From NCBI GenBank assembly GCA_902512755.1, contig CABXKB010000001.1:1-64000 (forward strand): a stretch of DNA of 64,000 nt, written 5' to 3'. The notes beneath the pieces were generated by a model that saw only the letters and a program-made list of their open reading frames with translations, had not been told where the DNA came from and did not search any database. Position numbers and translations under genes: made by a program. Below are positions 1 through 9,695 of this stretch, in pieces. This DNA comes from an uncultured Bacteroidota bacterium (lineage in GTDB: Bacteria; Bacteroidota; Bacteroidia; Flavobacteriales; Flavobacteriaceae). The stretch's first letter is position 1; each line of letters begins with the position of its first letter.

Positions 1-1
1 T

Positions 2-388
2 TTGATGCGTCAAAGTCCTCATTTTTTGAATGACAGAACTACACTTTATCCAAAAAAAATATGTAATGCTCTGAAAATATCAAATGATTGTCTTTTAGAT
101 GAATTTGAGATCTTGAAGCAAAGAAAAATATTAGATTTTAGTACAAATCACTCAAGTATTGATATTAACCCACTAAGCCCTCGTGAAGACAACTATACCG
201 TTAGGCCTGTAATTGATTTGGCAAAAAAAATACATTCTGTCAAAAAGAAAAAAATTCAAGCAATGATTCAATTTTCACAAGATGATAATTTATGTAAGCG
301 CAACTCTATATTAGCTTATTTTGGAGAAGAAAAAAATGAGATTTGTGAAAGATGCTCTGCTAATCCTTGTAATAATATACTCATATAA
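2..388 (+). CDS. recQ: ATP-dependent DNA helicase RecQ, C-terminal part (truncated by window start)
   Basis: C-terminal RecQ zinc-binding motif CKRNSILAYFGEE...CERCSANPC; no upstream sequence available. Confidence 0.75.
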   Translation: MMRQSPHFLNDRTTLYPKKICNALKISNDCLLDEFEILKQRKILDFSTNHSSIDINPLSPREDNYTVRPVIDLAKKIHSVKKKKIQAMIQFSQDDNLCKRNSILAYFGEEKNEICERCSANPCNNILI

Positions 389-545
389 ATTAAGGTTTTA
401 AACAAAAGTTATTTTTTATTAAAATCCTATGCTCATTCTATATAAGGGCTAAAGCAAAATTTGTAATTTAAACCACAAATTTTAAATGCCTTTCTGAATG
501 AAAAAAGTGTTAAAGAAGAAGTTGGATGTAAATATTATTGGATAA

Positions 546-1505
546 ATGAGTAAAGAGAGTCGTCTTCCTTCTATAGTTTTTTTTGGAACTCCAGTATTTG
601 CCAGCTTTTGTTTGGAAACTTTATTAGATGCTAATTTTAAAGTTTTATCGGTTGTAACTGCTCCAGACAGAAAAGCAGGAAGAGGTAAAAAATTAACTTC
701 CTCAGCTGTCAAGCAATTAGCAGAATCAAAAAGACTTCCTATTTTTCAACCCACGAATCTTAAAGCACCAAAATTTATTACACAGCTAAGTGAACTTAAA
801 GCTGATATATTTGTGGTTGTAGCTTTTCGAATGCTGCCTAGAGTTGTTTGGTCATATCCAAAATTAGGAACAATTAATCTACATGCGTCTCTTTTGCCAA
901 ATTATAGGGGAGCAGCTCCAATTAATTGGGCATTAATTAATGGAGAGGAAATAACTGGAATTACCACCTTTTTTATAGATGATAAAATTGATTCAGGTTC
1001 AGTATTACTCCAAAAAAAAGTTTTAATTGAAACCTCTGAAAACGCTGGTAGTTTGCACGATAAACTGCTTTATATAGGAGCGCCTCTTATAATTGAAACT
1101 TTAAAAGGTATTCAATCAGGAAGCTTAAAACCAAGGAAGCAAAATATTTCAAAATCAGAATTTGAAGCTCCAAAATTGACTACTGAAAACACGAAATTGG
1201 ACTGGGGGAGTAAATTAAAAATATTAAAAAATAAAATCAAAGGATTGAGCCCCTATCCAGGAGCATGGTCGCTTTTTGAAAATAATGGAATTCAAGGAAG
1301 GTTAAAGATTTTGAAAGCAGAAGTGATATATAAAAAACATTCACATCCTTTAAATAAAATATTAATAAAAGGGGATGAAATCTATATCACAAATGAAGAG
1401 GGATATCTAAATTGTATTGAAATTCAACTTCCAAACAAGAGGCGAATGTCCGCAGAAACATTACTAAATGGTTATAAATTTGCTGCAAATGCTCGAGTTT
1501 TGTGA
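546..1505 (+). CDS. fmt: methionyl-tRNA formyltransferase
   Basis: FFGTPVFA N-terminus, SLLPNYRGAAPINWALINGE formyltransferase signature, full length 319 aa. Confidence 0.95.
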   Translation: MSKESRLPSIVFFGTPVFASFCLETLLDANFKVLSVVTAPDRKAGRGKKLTSSAVKQLAESKRLPIFQPTNLKAPKFITQLSELKADIFVVVAFRMLPRVVWSYPKLGTINLHASLLPNYRGAAPINWALINGEEITGITTFFIDDKIDSGSVLLQKKVLIETSENAGSLHDKLLYIGAPLIIETLKGIQSGSLKPRKQNISKSEFEAPKLTTENTKLDWGSKLKILKNKIKGLSPYPGAWSLFENNGIQGRLKILKAEVIYKKHSHPLNKILIKGDEIYITNEEGYLNCIEIQLPNKRRMSAETLLNGYKFAANARVL

Positions 1506-1629
1506 AAATAAGTTCATGATTATCAACAAAACCCCTTACTTATTAACAAAACTGTTGATTTTCCTAGGTTTTTTAAGGCTCAAAGGAAAATCCATATAAA
1601 TTTGTTGTATAACCTTTAATACAAATATT

Positions 1630-1902
1630 ATGAATAAAACAGAATTAATAGATGCAATGGCAGCTGATGCTGGCATTTCAAAAGCAGCAGGAAAAAAAGC
1701 TCTTGAGTCTTTTTTGGGCAGTGTATCAGGTACACTTAAAAAAGGTGGACGTGTTTCTCTAGTTGGATTCGGATCTTGGTCAGTATCTAGAAGAGCAGCT
1801 CGTGATGGAAGAAATCCACAAACTGGCGCTACAATTAAAATTGCTGCCAAAAATGTGGTCAAGTTTAAAGCAGGCGCTGAATTGTCAGGTTCGGTAAACT
1901 AG
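1630..1902 (+). CDS. hup: HU-family DNA-binding protein
   Basis: MNKTELIDAMAADAGISKAAGKKALESF...GRNPQTGATIKIAAKNVVKFKAG, 90 aa. Confidence 0.95.
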   Translation: MNKTELIDAMAADAGISKAAGKKALESFLGSVSGTLKKGGRVSLVGFGSWSVSRRAARDGRNPQTGATIKIAAKNVVKFKAGAELSGSVN

Positions 1903-1923
1903 TTTTATAAAAGCATTTATATT

Positions 1924-1949
1924 AAAAGCTCCCTTGTGGAGCTTTTTTT
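1924..1949 (+). terminator. intrinsic terminator downstream of hup
   Basis: AAGCTCC-CTTGT-GGAGCTT stem followed by T-run. Confidence 0.8.
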
Positions 1950-1964
1950 ATAAATTTAGTATAT

Positions 1965-2510
1965 ATGAATACTGGAAAATTACTTGTTGCTACTCCATCA
2001 ATTATAGGTGATTTTAACTTTCATCGCTCGGTTGTTTTATTAACTAATTATAAAAAATCAGGAAGCGTGGGGTTTATTCTTAATAAAAAATTAGAATATT
2101 CACTGGATGAAGTTATGGAGGGAATTAATGCTAAATTTCCTCTTTATTATGGTGGGCCCGTAGAACAAGACAACTTATTTTATATTCACACATTAGGAGA
2201 TAAAATTTCCAATTCTATTCAGATATCAAAAGCATTGTTTTGGAATGGAGATTTTAAATCTGTGAATTATTTATTAAAAACCGGTAAACTCAATGAGGGA
2301 AATATTCGCTTTTTCCTTGGGTATAGTGGATGGACTGAGGGACAGCTAGAAGAAGAGATTGAAAAAAAATCTTGGGAACCTTTTGAAATAAAATCAGGAT
2401 TGGAATTGATAAAAATGTCAACTAACGAAATTTGGAGAGAATGTATGGCTGCTTTGGGAGGGGACTATTTGCTTTGGTCGAATACCCCAGAAAATCCAAG
2501 CGCTAACTAA
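1965..2510 (+). CDS. YqgE/AlgH family protein
   Basis: GKLLVATPSIIGDFNFHRSVVLLTNYKKSGSVGFILNK; FFLGYSGWTEGQLEEEI. Confidence 0.92.
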   Translation: MNTGKLLVATPSIIGDFNFHRSVVLLTNYKKSGSVGFILNKKLEYSLDEVMEGINAKFPLYYGGPVEQDNLFYIHTLGDKISNSIQISKALFWNGDFKSVNYLLKTGKLNEGNIRFFLGYSGWTEGQLEEEIEKKSWEPFEIKSGLELIKMSTNEIWRECMAALGGDYLLWSNTPENPSAN

Positions 2511-3322
2511 TTGAGGAAGTTATTGCTAAAAGCCTTAAATATCAACTCAGCTTTTTTTTGCGGATAACTTGTTTTACGATAGTTTGAGACACTTTGTACA
2601 CCTTTTCTAATAGAAAGAATCATTACTTCTTCTGACTTTTGAAGTTCGAAGGGATTTAAATCGTTTTCAAGAAGAGAATAATTTATATGTTTTTTTCGAA
2701 CCCATTTATTAAATGCAGCACGAAGAGTAAAATCTTGGCAGCCTGACTGCAGACTAGGAGTTAATAATTGATTTCCTTGAAGTAAATATAAAGTCCCAAT
2801 CAAACTTTCCACAAGATTTTTTTGTTCATTTAATAATATGATATCCTCAAGCCCATTTTCTTCTGCATAGCGTCCGGATATAATTCTGATCCCCCTGTTA
2901 GTAGATGATAAGTTCGATAAATTTCCTGAAGCAATTAGAGCTTCTTTGTATAGGTCTATTGAGTAGGGCGTAGAACTATATCTCAATGGTTCAGCAGTAC
3001 TTGAACTAATAATAAATTGAGTTTCTCCTTTACTTCTAAAAAACTGAAGATTAAAAATAGCGTTCCCTTGAACTTTCTTTTTAGCATTAATGAGTTTCTG
3101 GAGTTCTTCTTCGAAAAAACTTACAGTGTAATTCATAGGGATCCCAAAGCGATATCTTCTTAAAGTTGCAATTATTCTAAAATAATGTTCTTCTAAAAAG
3201 ATCAACTTACTTTCATTCAATCGGATTTGTTCTTGAATTGAAAAAGCTGTATGTAAGCTATTAACTAGGGTCTCTTCAGCTTTTTTTAAGCTAGAAACTA
3301 GAACTCCATTACAATTCAACAT
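2507..3322 (-). CDS. aminotransferase class IV (PabC/IlvE-like) protein
   Basis: Fold-type IV PLP pattern: SNLSSTNRGIRIISGRYAEENGLEDIILLNEQKNLVESLIGTLYLLQG...LLTPSLQSGCQDFTLRAAF. Confidence 0.75.
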   Translation of the reverse strand: MLNCNGVLVSSLKKAEETLVNSLHTAFSIQEQIRLNESKLIFLEEHYFRIIATLRRYRFGIPMNYTVSFFEEELQKLINAKKKVQGNAIFNLQFFRSKGETQFIISSSTAEPLRYSSTPYSIDLYKEALIASGNLSNLSSTNRGIRIISGRYAEENGLEDIILLNEQKNLVESLIGTLYLLQGNQLLTPSLQSGCQDFTLRAAFNKWVRKKHINYSLLENDLNPFELQKSEEVMILSIRKGVQSVSNYRKTSYPQKKAELIFKAFSNNFLN

Positions 3323-3331
3323 AAAATGAGT

Positions 3332-3724
3332 TTAGCTCGATCCTAAGGTTTGCTTTAAAGTTGAAATTAGATTGTCCCAAAGCATTTTAGACTCCTCTAG
3401 TTCATCTTCTTCTGCAAAATCGGTAACGATTAATGAAACATCATTTGTTAAGTCATCTACCTGAATTTTAAACTCAAAGTAATAAGGATTGCCCTCCTCT
3501 TCATCGGTATTCCATTGATAACGAATGCGTTCGTTGTTTTTTTTCTGGATCACTTTTGCATATTCTTCTGTGTCGTCCCATATAAAAGTGAAACTTTCTC
3601 CTCTGGAATTTACATTATCAGCAAACCATTCACCAAGGCCAGAAGGCGTTGATAGATATTGAAATAACATTTGTTTTGAAGCATGAAAGTCATACTCTAT
3701 TGAATAGCTTATCTTGTCACTCAT
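3332..3724 (-). CDS. START-like / AHSA1-type domain protein
   Basis: YDFHASKQMLFQYLSTPSGLGEWFADNVN...FTFIWDD, 130 aa. Confidence 0.8.
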   Translation of the reverse strand: MSDKISYSIEYDFHASKQMLFQYLSTPSGLGEWFADNVNSRGESFTFIWDDTEEYAKVIQKKNNERIRYQWNTDEEEGNPYYFEFKIQVDDLTNDVSLIVTDFAEEDELEESKMLWDNLISTLKQTLGSS

Positions 3725-3798
3725 TTTTAAAATTTCAAGTTCCCAATATATTGAAAAATCACTAACGAGGGTCTTTATTTTAAAATATTTTCAAAAGG

Positions 3799-3829
3799 TT
3801 GTTAGTAGTGGATTATGTTTTTATATTTG
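3799..3829 (+). promoter_or_regulatory. Bacteroidota-type promoter for tRNA-Met
   Basis: TTG (3799-3801) - N20 - TATATTTG (3822-3829), ending 11 nt before the tRNA. Confidence 0.65.
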
Positions 3830-3840
3830 CCCCCCATAAT

Positions 3841-3914
3841 GGCGAGGTAGCTCAGCCGGTTAGAGCGTCGGATTCATAACCCGGAGGTCGGGAGTTCAAG
3901 TCTCCCTCTCGCTA
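3841..3914 (+). tRNA. tRNA-Met (anticodon CAT; elongator-type by appearance)
   Basis: Cloverleaf: GGCGAGG/TCTCGCT acceptor, GCTCAGCCGGTTAGAGC D arm, TTCATAA anticodon loop, GGGAGTTCAAGTCTCCC T arm; CCA not encoded. Initiator/Ile2 identity not formally excluded. Confidence 0.9.
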
Positions 3915-3919
3915 CTCTT

Positions 3920-3947
3920 AAGGTCTTCAAACGAAGGCCTTTTTTTA
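3920..3947 (+). terminator. intrinsic terminator after tRNA-Met
   Basis: AAGGTCTTC-AAAC-GAAGGCCTT stem followed by T-run. Confidence 0.8.
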
Positions 3948-4005
3948 TTGGGGCTTAGCTAATGATACAGGAAAAATATTACTAACCCTCCTAAATAATC
4001 AATAA

Positions 4006-5649
4006 TCATTTTTCATTGAAAAGTTTTTGAATGATAAGGCTTAGAATGATCGTAAGTATGGTTCCGATAAGGTTAAGCCATAAAAAACTAAAGAGATTCT
4101 TACTAAAAACAACAATAATAATAATTTCAGAAATCAGTGCCGCCCAGAATATGGCTTTACCTTTAACTTTTTTAATAAAAATTGCAACTAAAAAGATTCC
4201 AAGTATGGTTCCATAAAATACAGAACCGATAATATTGACCAATTGGATCAAGTTTTCAAAAAGGTTTCCAAAACTTGCAAAGAGGATTGCGACTAAACCC
4301 CAAGCAAGTGTAAAACCTTTTGAGGCTTTGACATAATGGGTTTCTGACTTTCCAACTATATTTCTTTGGTATAAATCTACGGTTGTAGTTGCTGACAATG
4401 CATTGAGTTCAGAAGCAGTTGAGCTCATTGCTGCTGAAAAAATCACAGCAATTAAAAGTCCAATGAGTCCTGAAGGCAAATAGCCTAAAATAAAAGATAT
4501 AAGAACATAATCTTTATCGTTAGTTTCTTGCTTCGGATTTACTTTTTTAATAAGTTCTTTAGCATTTTTACGTTGGACTAAATCTCTTTTGTTTAATTGA
4601 TTAATTTCTTCTTGAGAACTTCCTTTAAGTAGAGCTATTTTTATTTTATTTTGGGTGTTTATATTTTCTAACTCAAGGGCTTCAAATTTTTGACTCGAAG
4701 CTGATTTTTTAACAGCTGCTATTGCTTTAGGATTGAAGTTCAATGGTGCAGGTTCAAATTGATAAAAAACAAAAACCATAACACCAACAAGAAGAATAAA
4801 GAATTGCATGGGTACTTTAAGGACACCATTCATAATAAGTCCCATTTGGCTTTCTCTTAAAGATTTTCCCGAGAGGTATCGCTGTACTTGTGATTGATCT
4901 GTTCCAAAATAAGAGAGAGCTAAAAACAAACCGCCCGTCAAGCCACTCCAAAAGGTATAACGGCTTTTAGGATCTATACTAAAATCTAAAACTTCTAATT
5001 TCCCTGCTCTACCTGCAATTTTAAGTGCATCCGTAAATGAAATACTTTCCGGAAAGCTTTTTAATATAAATCCAAAAGCTATAAACATTCCTAGAAATAT
5101 GATAAACATTTGTTGCTTTTGAGTTACATTTACAGCCTTTGTACCTCCAATTAAGGTGTATGTTATAACTAAAGTTCCCACCAAAAGCACCATTAACTTT
5201 AAATTCCATCCTAATACAACGCTTAATATAATTGCCGGAGCATATATAGTTATCCCTGCGGCTAGACCTCTTTGAATTAAAAATAAGATAGCGGTTAAGG
5301 TGCGTACCCTTATGTCAAAACGACTTTCTAAAAATTCATAAGCTGTATATACCTTTAATCTATGGTATACTGGAATAAAGAACAAACAAATAACTAACAT
5401 TGCAAATGGTAAGCCAAAATAAAATTGAACAAAGCCCATTCCGTCATGATAAGCTTGACCGGGTGTAGATAGAAATGTAATAGCACTTGCTTGAGTCGCC
5501 ATAACCGAGACTCCAACAGTCCACCATCGAGACTTATTTCCACCCTTTATATATTCTTGGATATTATTATGACTGTTGTTTTTCCAAACACCGTAAGTAA
5601 CGATAAAGGCCAATGTAATAACGAGTATGATCCAATCAATTATTTCCAT
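4006..5649 (-). CDS. sodium:solute symporter (SSS family)
   Basis: Multi-TM protein with SSS motifs (FLSTPGQAYHDGMGFVQFYFGLPFAM; GGTKAVNVTQKQQMFIIFLGM; FSAAMSSTASELNALSATTTVDLYQR). Confidence 0.92.
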   Translation of the reverse strand: MEIIDWIILVITLAFIVTYGVWKNNSHNNIQEYIKGGNKSRWWTVGVSVMATQASAITFLSTPGQAYHDGMGFVQFYFGLPFAMLVICLFFIPVYHRLKVYTAYEFLESRFDIRVRTLTAILFLIQRGLAAGITIYAPAIILSVVLGWNLKLMVLLVGTLVITYTLIGGTKAVNVTQKQQMFIIFLGMFIAFGFILKSFPESISFTDALKIAGRAGKLEVLDFSIDPKSRYTFWSGLTGGLFLALSYFGTDQSQVQRYLSGKSLRESQMGLIMNGVLKVPMQFFILLVGVMVFVFYQFEPAPLNFNPKAIAAVKKSASSQKFEALELENINTQNKIKIALLKGSSQEEINQLNKRDLVQRKNAKELIKKVNPKQETNDKDYVLISFILGYLPSGLIGLLIAVIFSAAMSSTASELNALSATTTVDLYQRNIVGKSETHYVKASKGFTLAWGLVAILFASFGNLFENLIQLVNIIGSVFYGTILGIFLVAIFIKKVKGKAIFWAALISEIIIIVVFSKNLFSFLWLNLIGTILTIILSLIIQKLFNEK

Positions 5650-5731
5650 TATTTGAAAAAGGTCATAAATAGATAAAATGCAACCCAGTAAATCAAATTG
5701 GTGCCAATTAGAATTATGTAGCTAGAGCGTT

Positions 5732-8188
5732 TCACTGACCGTAGGAAATTAGATTAATAAATAAACGATAAGCACCTGGAACTCCAGCAGGGAGTTCACG
5801 AAAGAAACTTAAACCAGTAAAAATAATTTTCCCTTTTCCAAAATCAGCAACAAGAAGGCTTCCCTTTTTTGGTTTTTCTCCTTTATCATTCATCGATAAT
5901 AAAGGTTGATAACGATCATCCCAATCTTTTGCAAAGTAAAGCCCTCGTTCTTGTACCCAACCTTTAAAATCTTCTTGCGTAATCTTATTTGGCTCATTTA
6001 GAATGGGGTGGTCTTTTTTTAAAAAATCAACATTAGCACTTTCGTCTGTAACACGATCTCGAGAAAGTTTTAGCAAGTAAGGAGATGTTATTGATGAGTC
6101 AAATCCTCGGCTAGTATTGTACTGAATTATTAAGGTTCCTCCTTGTTGAACATAGTCCCAAAGAATTTGATTTTTATAAGCCAATTTTTTATGTACATTA
6201 AAAGCCCGAATCCCTATTATTAATGAAGGAAAAGGTAAAAGATTTTCCAAACGTAGTTCATCAATTTCAAATTCAGCAACAGTAATACCAATATTTCGAA
6301 GACTTTCAGCAACTTTATCTCCTGCTCCATTGAGATATCCAACCTTTCTCACTTTGGATTTTAAATCAATTTTTGATGCAATAGTTTTATTTGGACTTAA
6401 CATATATTGTTTGGAAATATGAGGGTATTCAATTTCTTCCAGGGTCATATTATAGTCTCGATTTCCATCGTTAACTATTGCTGAAAAGATTCCCGTATTA
6501 CTTCCCTTTGGAGGAGTAACATTAAAAATGAATTCTTTAGTAGCTCCAGCACGTTCAATTAGAACATCTTGTTGTTTTGGAAAAACATTCCAATTTTTGG
6601 GAATTTTAAGAGCAACAGATCCTTTAAAATTTGAAACATGAGCTCGGACTTGAAGAGATATTTTTCTAACTTTTTCGTTTTGAAACAGAATAACCTTATC
6701 TTTTAACTGAGTTGTAGTTTGAGGTAAAATTTGAAAATTTCTAAACACCTCACCTTCTACTCGGTCTGTAGCCCTGTATTTAAGAGGTGCTTGAATTGAA
6801 ATACGAGTTTTATTAATCAAAATCTGGAAACGTACCTTTATTGGGTTTGGTGTTTCTGCCATGCCTTTGAGGGACTCGTTCTGAACGTAATAATTTCCTA
6901 AATCACCATTTTCTATAAGCCAGTAGGGAGTTGTGATTTTGTCTGGAATATGAAAATTTTGACGACCTTCCCAAGGTTGATTTTGAACAAGTGTTTTTGA
7001 AATATCAAGTTCAATTGCGCCATCAATTTTTTCAAGTTTTATTGAAATAGGGCTTGGATTCATTATTAGAAGTTGAGTAGGGAGAGAAGTATTTAAGACA
7101 CCGGTCTCTTGAAAAGTGTTAAACTGCAATCTAAGGCCTAAGCAGTTTTGAATTAAATCACCTACCTCTTTTAACTTAATTGCTTTCCAATGATTGTCAT
7201 TCAGTTTAGAAATGTCCTGATATAGGCTGGCTAAAGAAGGAACACTCTCATAAGGTTTTTCTATATCAAAGTTATCAATCAGTTCATCCACTTTTTTTTG
7301 AATCTTATAAGATCCTTTAACACGTCCCCAAGTAATATCTATATTATCTAGTGGATTAGAATTTGAAGGTTTACTTCCGTTAATTAACTCTAAATATTCC
7401 GTTTGATTTCCTAAATTTGGAGAACTTCCAAAACCTTGAGATTTATGTTGACTTCTACTCTTTGCAGCAACTTCTTCATTAGTTCTTCCCAACAAAAAGT
7501 CCAAAGGATTGCTTTCCAAAGTAATCATTTTACTTTTATCAGCCTTTTCAAATTTAGCTCTTCCACCGTAAGCCCACCATGAAGTGTTGTAAAACTGACG
7601 CTTTGGTTGCCATAGACTTTCATTGTTTAATTGTTCTGGATAAGCTTTAGGATCATTGGCTAAATGAAAAGCTTTTTCACTAAGTATTGCTGAGCTTGTG
7701 TGATGACCATGGGTTCTTCCAGGAGTACGGTGATCAAAACGGTTAATAATTATGTCTGGTTTAAAAGCTCTAATACGATAAACTATTTGTGCTAAAACTT
7801 CTTCTTTATCCCATATAGATAAGGTTTCATTAGGATGTTTTGAATACCCAAAGTCATTTGCGGTGGTAAAAAATTGTTCTCCTCCATCAATCTTCCTCGC
7901 TTCTAGGAGTTCTTGAGTTCTAATTAAACCTAAACCTTCTCGTAGCTGTTTGCCAATTAGATTTTGTCCACCGTCACCTCTAGTTATTGATAGATAAGCA
8001 GTACGAGCATTATAGTGATTTGAAAAAAGAGAAATAAGACGAGTGTTTTCATCGTCGGGATGAGCAGCAACATATAAAACTGAGGATAGTGTATTAAGTT
8101 TTTTAAGTTGTTTAAAAATTTCTGCACCATTTTGACCAAAAAGAATTTGACCACAGAGCATTAAAATTATAAAACCAACTTTTTTCAT
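5732..8188 (-). CDS. PIG-L family deacetylase (LmbE-like) with large C-terminal region
   Basis: AAHPDDENTRLISLFS...GGQNLIGKQLREGLGLIRTQELLEAR...HGHHTSSAIL; signal peptide. Confidence 0.9.
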   Translation of the reverse strand: MKKVGFIILMLCGQILFGQNGAEIFKQLKKLNTLSSVLYVAAHPDDENTRLISLFSNHYNARTAYLSITRGDGGQNLIGKQLREGLGLIRTQELLEARKIDGGEQFFTTANDFGYSKHPNETLSIWDKEEVLAQIVYRIRAFKPDIIINRFDHRTPGRTHGHHTSSAILSEKAFHLANDPKAYPEQLNNESLWQPKRQFYNTSWWAYGGRAKFEKADKSKMITLESNPLDFLLGRTNEEVAAKSRSQHKSQGFGSSPNLGNQTEYLELINGSKPSNSNPLDNIDITWGRVKGSYKIQKKVDELIDNFDIEKPYESVPSLASLYQDISKLNDNHWKAIKLKEVGDLIQNCLGLRLQFNTFQETGVLNTSLPTQLLIMNPSPISIKLEKIDGAIELDISKTLVQNQPWEGRQNFHIPDKITTPYWLIENGDLGNYYVQNESLKGMAETPNPIKVRFQILINKTRISIQAPLKYRATDRVEGEVFRNFQILPQTTTQLKDKVILFQNEKVRKISLQVRAHVSNFKGSVALKIPKNWNVFPKQQDVLIERAGATKEFIFNVTPPKGSNTGIFSAIVNDGNRDYNMTLEEIEYPHISKQYMLSPNKTIASKIDLKSKVRKVGYLNGAGDKVAESLRNIGITVAEFEIDELRLENLLPFPSLIIGIRAFNVHKKLAYKNQILWDYVQQGGTLIIQYNTSRGFDSSITSPYLLKLSRDRVTDESANVDFLKKDHPILNEPNKITQEDFKGWVQERGLYFAKDWDDRYQPLLSMNDKGEKPKKGSLLVADFGKGKIIFTGLSFFRELPAGVPGAYRLFINLISYGQ

Positions 8189-8192
8189 TTTT

Positions 8193-9068
8193 TTAATTTA
8201 AACCCAAAGAATTCCTGTAAAGCTCATCACCGAGCTTATTTAATTTCCAGTAAGGGAGTTTAATTGTTTTGTTAATATGAGCAATGCTTTTTTGATCTTG
8301 ACTACTTAAATCCTGTTCTACCCATCCATAAATTTTGAAAGGAGGATAAACACTAAATTTAATTGAAAGTTTACGAGATAGCTCTGGATAAGTCATATGA
8401 TAAGTGTTTAAGCTATCATTTTTTTCTAATTCAGTTTCCACTTCATATAGTTTTATAGGTTTATGTTTTAATTGAATGTATTCCAAAGAAGGGAGTATTT
8501 TAAAATCACCTTCAGGAAGAAGATCAGGATATGTTCGAATCCAAGTCCAAATTTCTTCCTCCGTTAAAGCATCTTGAAATCTTAGGTTTTGATCAGCTTC
8601 TCCTTCGAAATAAGAATGACTATTCACCTCTAAACCACCTCTTCGATTTAATTGAAGATAAGCTTGTCCGCACCATTCTTGAATAGATGTTGTAGTTTTT
8701 ACAAGCGGTTTGGTTTTTCCCAATTTAGAAAATACACTAGTCATTATCGAGTAGGGGTAAATTCCTGTTAAAAAGTTTTTAGTTCGGTTTAGTTTTAGTA
8801 CTGTATTGGTGCTTTTAGATTTTTGATTCGCCTTTACTTGTAGATTAGGTAAAAAATCTTCGGTAACATATATTAAAACTCCACTACCTGCCCTTGGTGA
8901 GCCGTAACGATATTGTTTAATATTATATGTACTTATTTCTGCCATCCCATCGAACCAATAGTTTTTAAAAGCATTATTCAAATCTATAGACTTGGAACCT
9001 GAAAAGTCTTGTTTTGAAATGTTACAACTTGAGATGAAGAATAAAAAAATGAGAGATAACTTTTTCAT
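8193..9068 (-). CDS. conserved lipoprotein of unknown function
   Basis: MKKLSLIFLFFISSCNISK lipobox; adjacent to maf. Confidence 0.65.
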   Translation of the reverse strand: MKKLSLIFLFFISSCNISKQDFSGSKSIDLNNAFKNYWFDGMAEISTYNIKQYRYGSPRAGSGVLIYVTEDFLPNLQVKANQKSKSTNTVLKLNRTKNFLTGIYPYSIMTSVFSKLGKTKPLVKTTTSIQEWCGQAYLQLNRRGGLEVNSHSYFEGEADQNLRFQDALTEEEIWTWIRTYPDLLPEGDFKILPSLEYIQLKHKPIKLYEVETELEKNDSLNTYHMTYPELSRKLSIKFSVYPPFKIYGWVEQDLSSQDQKSIAHINKTIKLPYWKLNKLGDELYRNSLGLN

Positions 9069-9100
9069 TTGTTCAAGATATTGGGATTTTAGAAAACCGA

Positions 9101-9688
9101 CTAATTTTTTGATATGATTTCTTCTATTTTTTTGAATACTTGAGCTACAGGGAGACCTATAATATTTGAATAGCTACCTTGAATTGAAAAAATATTTTGT
9201 AAACCAAATACATCTTGAATTCCATAACCACCGGCCTTATCAAGTGGTGATCGTGTTTTAACATAATTTTGAATTTCCAATTCAGTAAGATGGCCAAAAG
9301 TTACCTTAGAAACCTCATAAATAATTTCCAAGCTACTTTTTTGTAAAAACCCCACAGCCGTAATAACTTCATGAGTGCTATTTGAGAGAGAATTCAACAT
9401 TATTTTGGCTTCTTTAATATTTTTTGGCTTGCCCAATGATTGATTCTTATGCCAGACAATTGTGTCAGCTGTAATAATTAACTGTTTATCTGATATTGTT
9501 TTTATAAAAGGTTTAGATTTTTGACGAACAATATGTTGGGCAATTTCTACACCATTAAGTTTTTCTGGGAAATCTTCAGCTACTGGTATTACTTTGACCG
9601 TAAAAGGTATTTGCATTTTATGAAAAAAATTCTGTCTTCTGGGAGAAGCGGAAGCTAAAATAATCTCAAATCCTTTTGTATCTAGCAT
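9101..9688 (-). CDS. maf: Maf-like nucleotide pyrophosphatase
   Basis: ILASASPRRQNFFHKM...ITADTIVWHKNQSLGKPKN...DKAGGYGIQDVFG. Confidence 0.93.
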   Translation of the reverse strand: MLDTKGFEIILASASPRRQNFFHKMQIPFTVKVIPVAEDFPEKLNGVEIAQHIVRQKSKPFIKTISDKQLIITADTIVWHKNQSLGKPKNIKEAKIMLNSLSNSTHEVITAVGFLQKSSLEIIYEVSKVTFGHLTELEIQNYVKTRSPLDKAGGYGIQDVFGLQNIFSIQGSYSNIIGLPVAQVFKKIEEIISKN

Positions 9689-9695
9689 TTAGTCT

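Noticed and set aside
482-712. ORF 482..712 (minus) opposite fmt
   Set aside because: Antisense to a clear fmt coding region; shadow ORF.
1536-1862. ORF 1536..1862 (minus) opposite hup
   Set aside because: Antisense shadow of HU gene; composition mirrors the coding strand.
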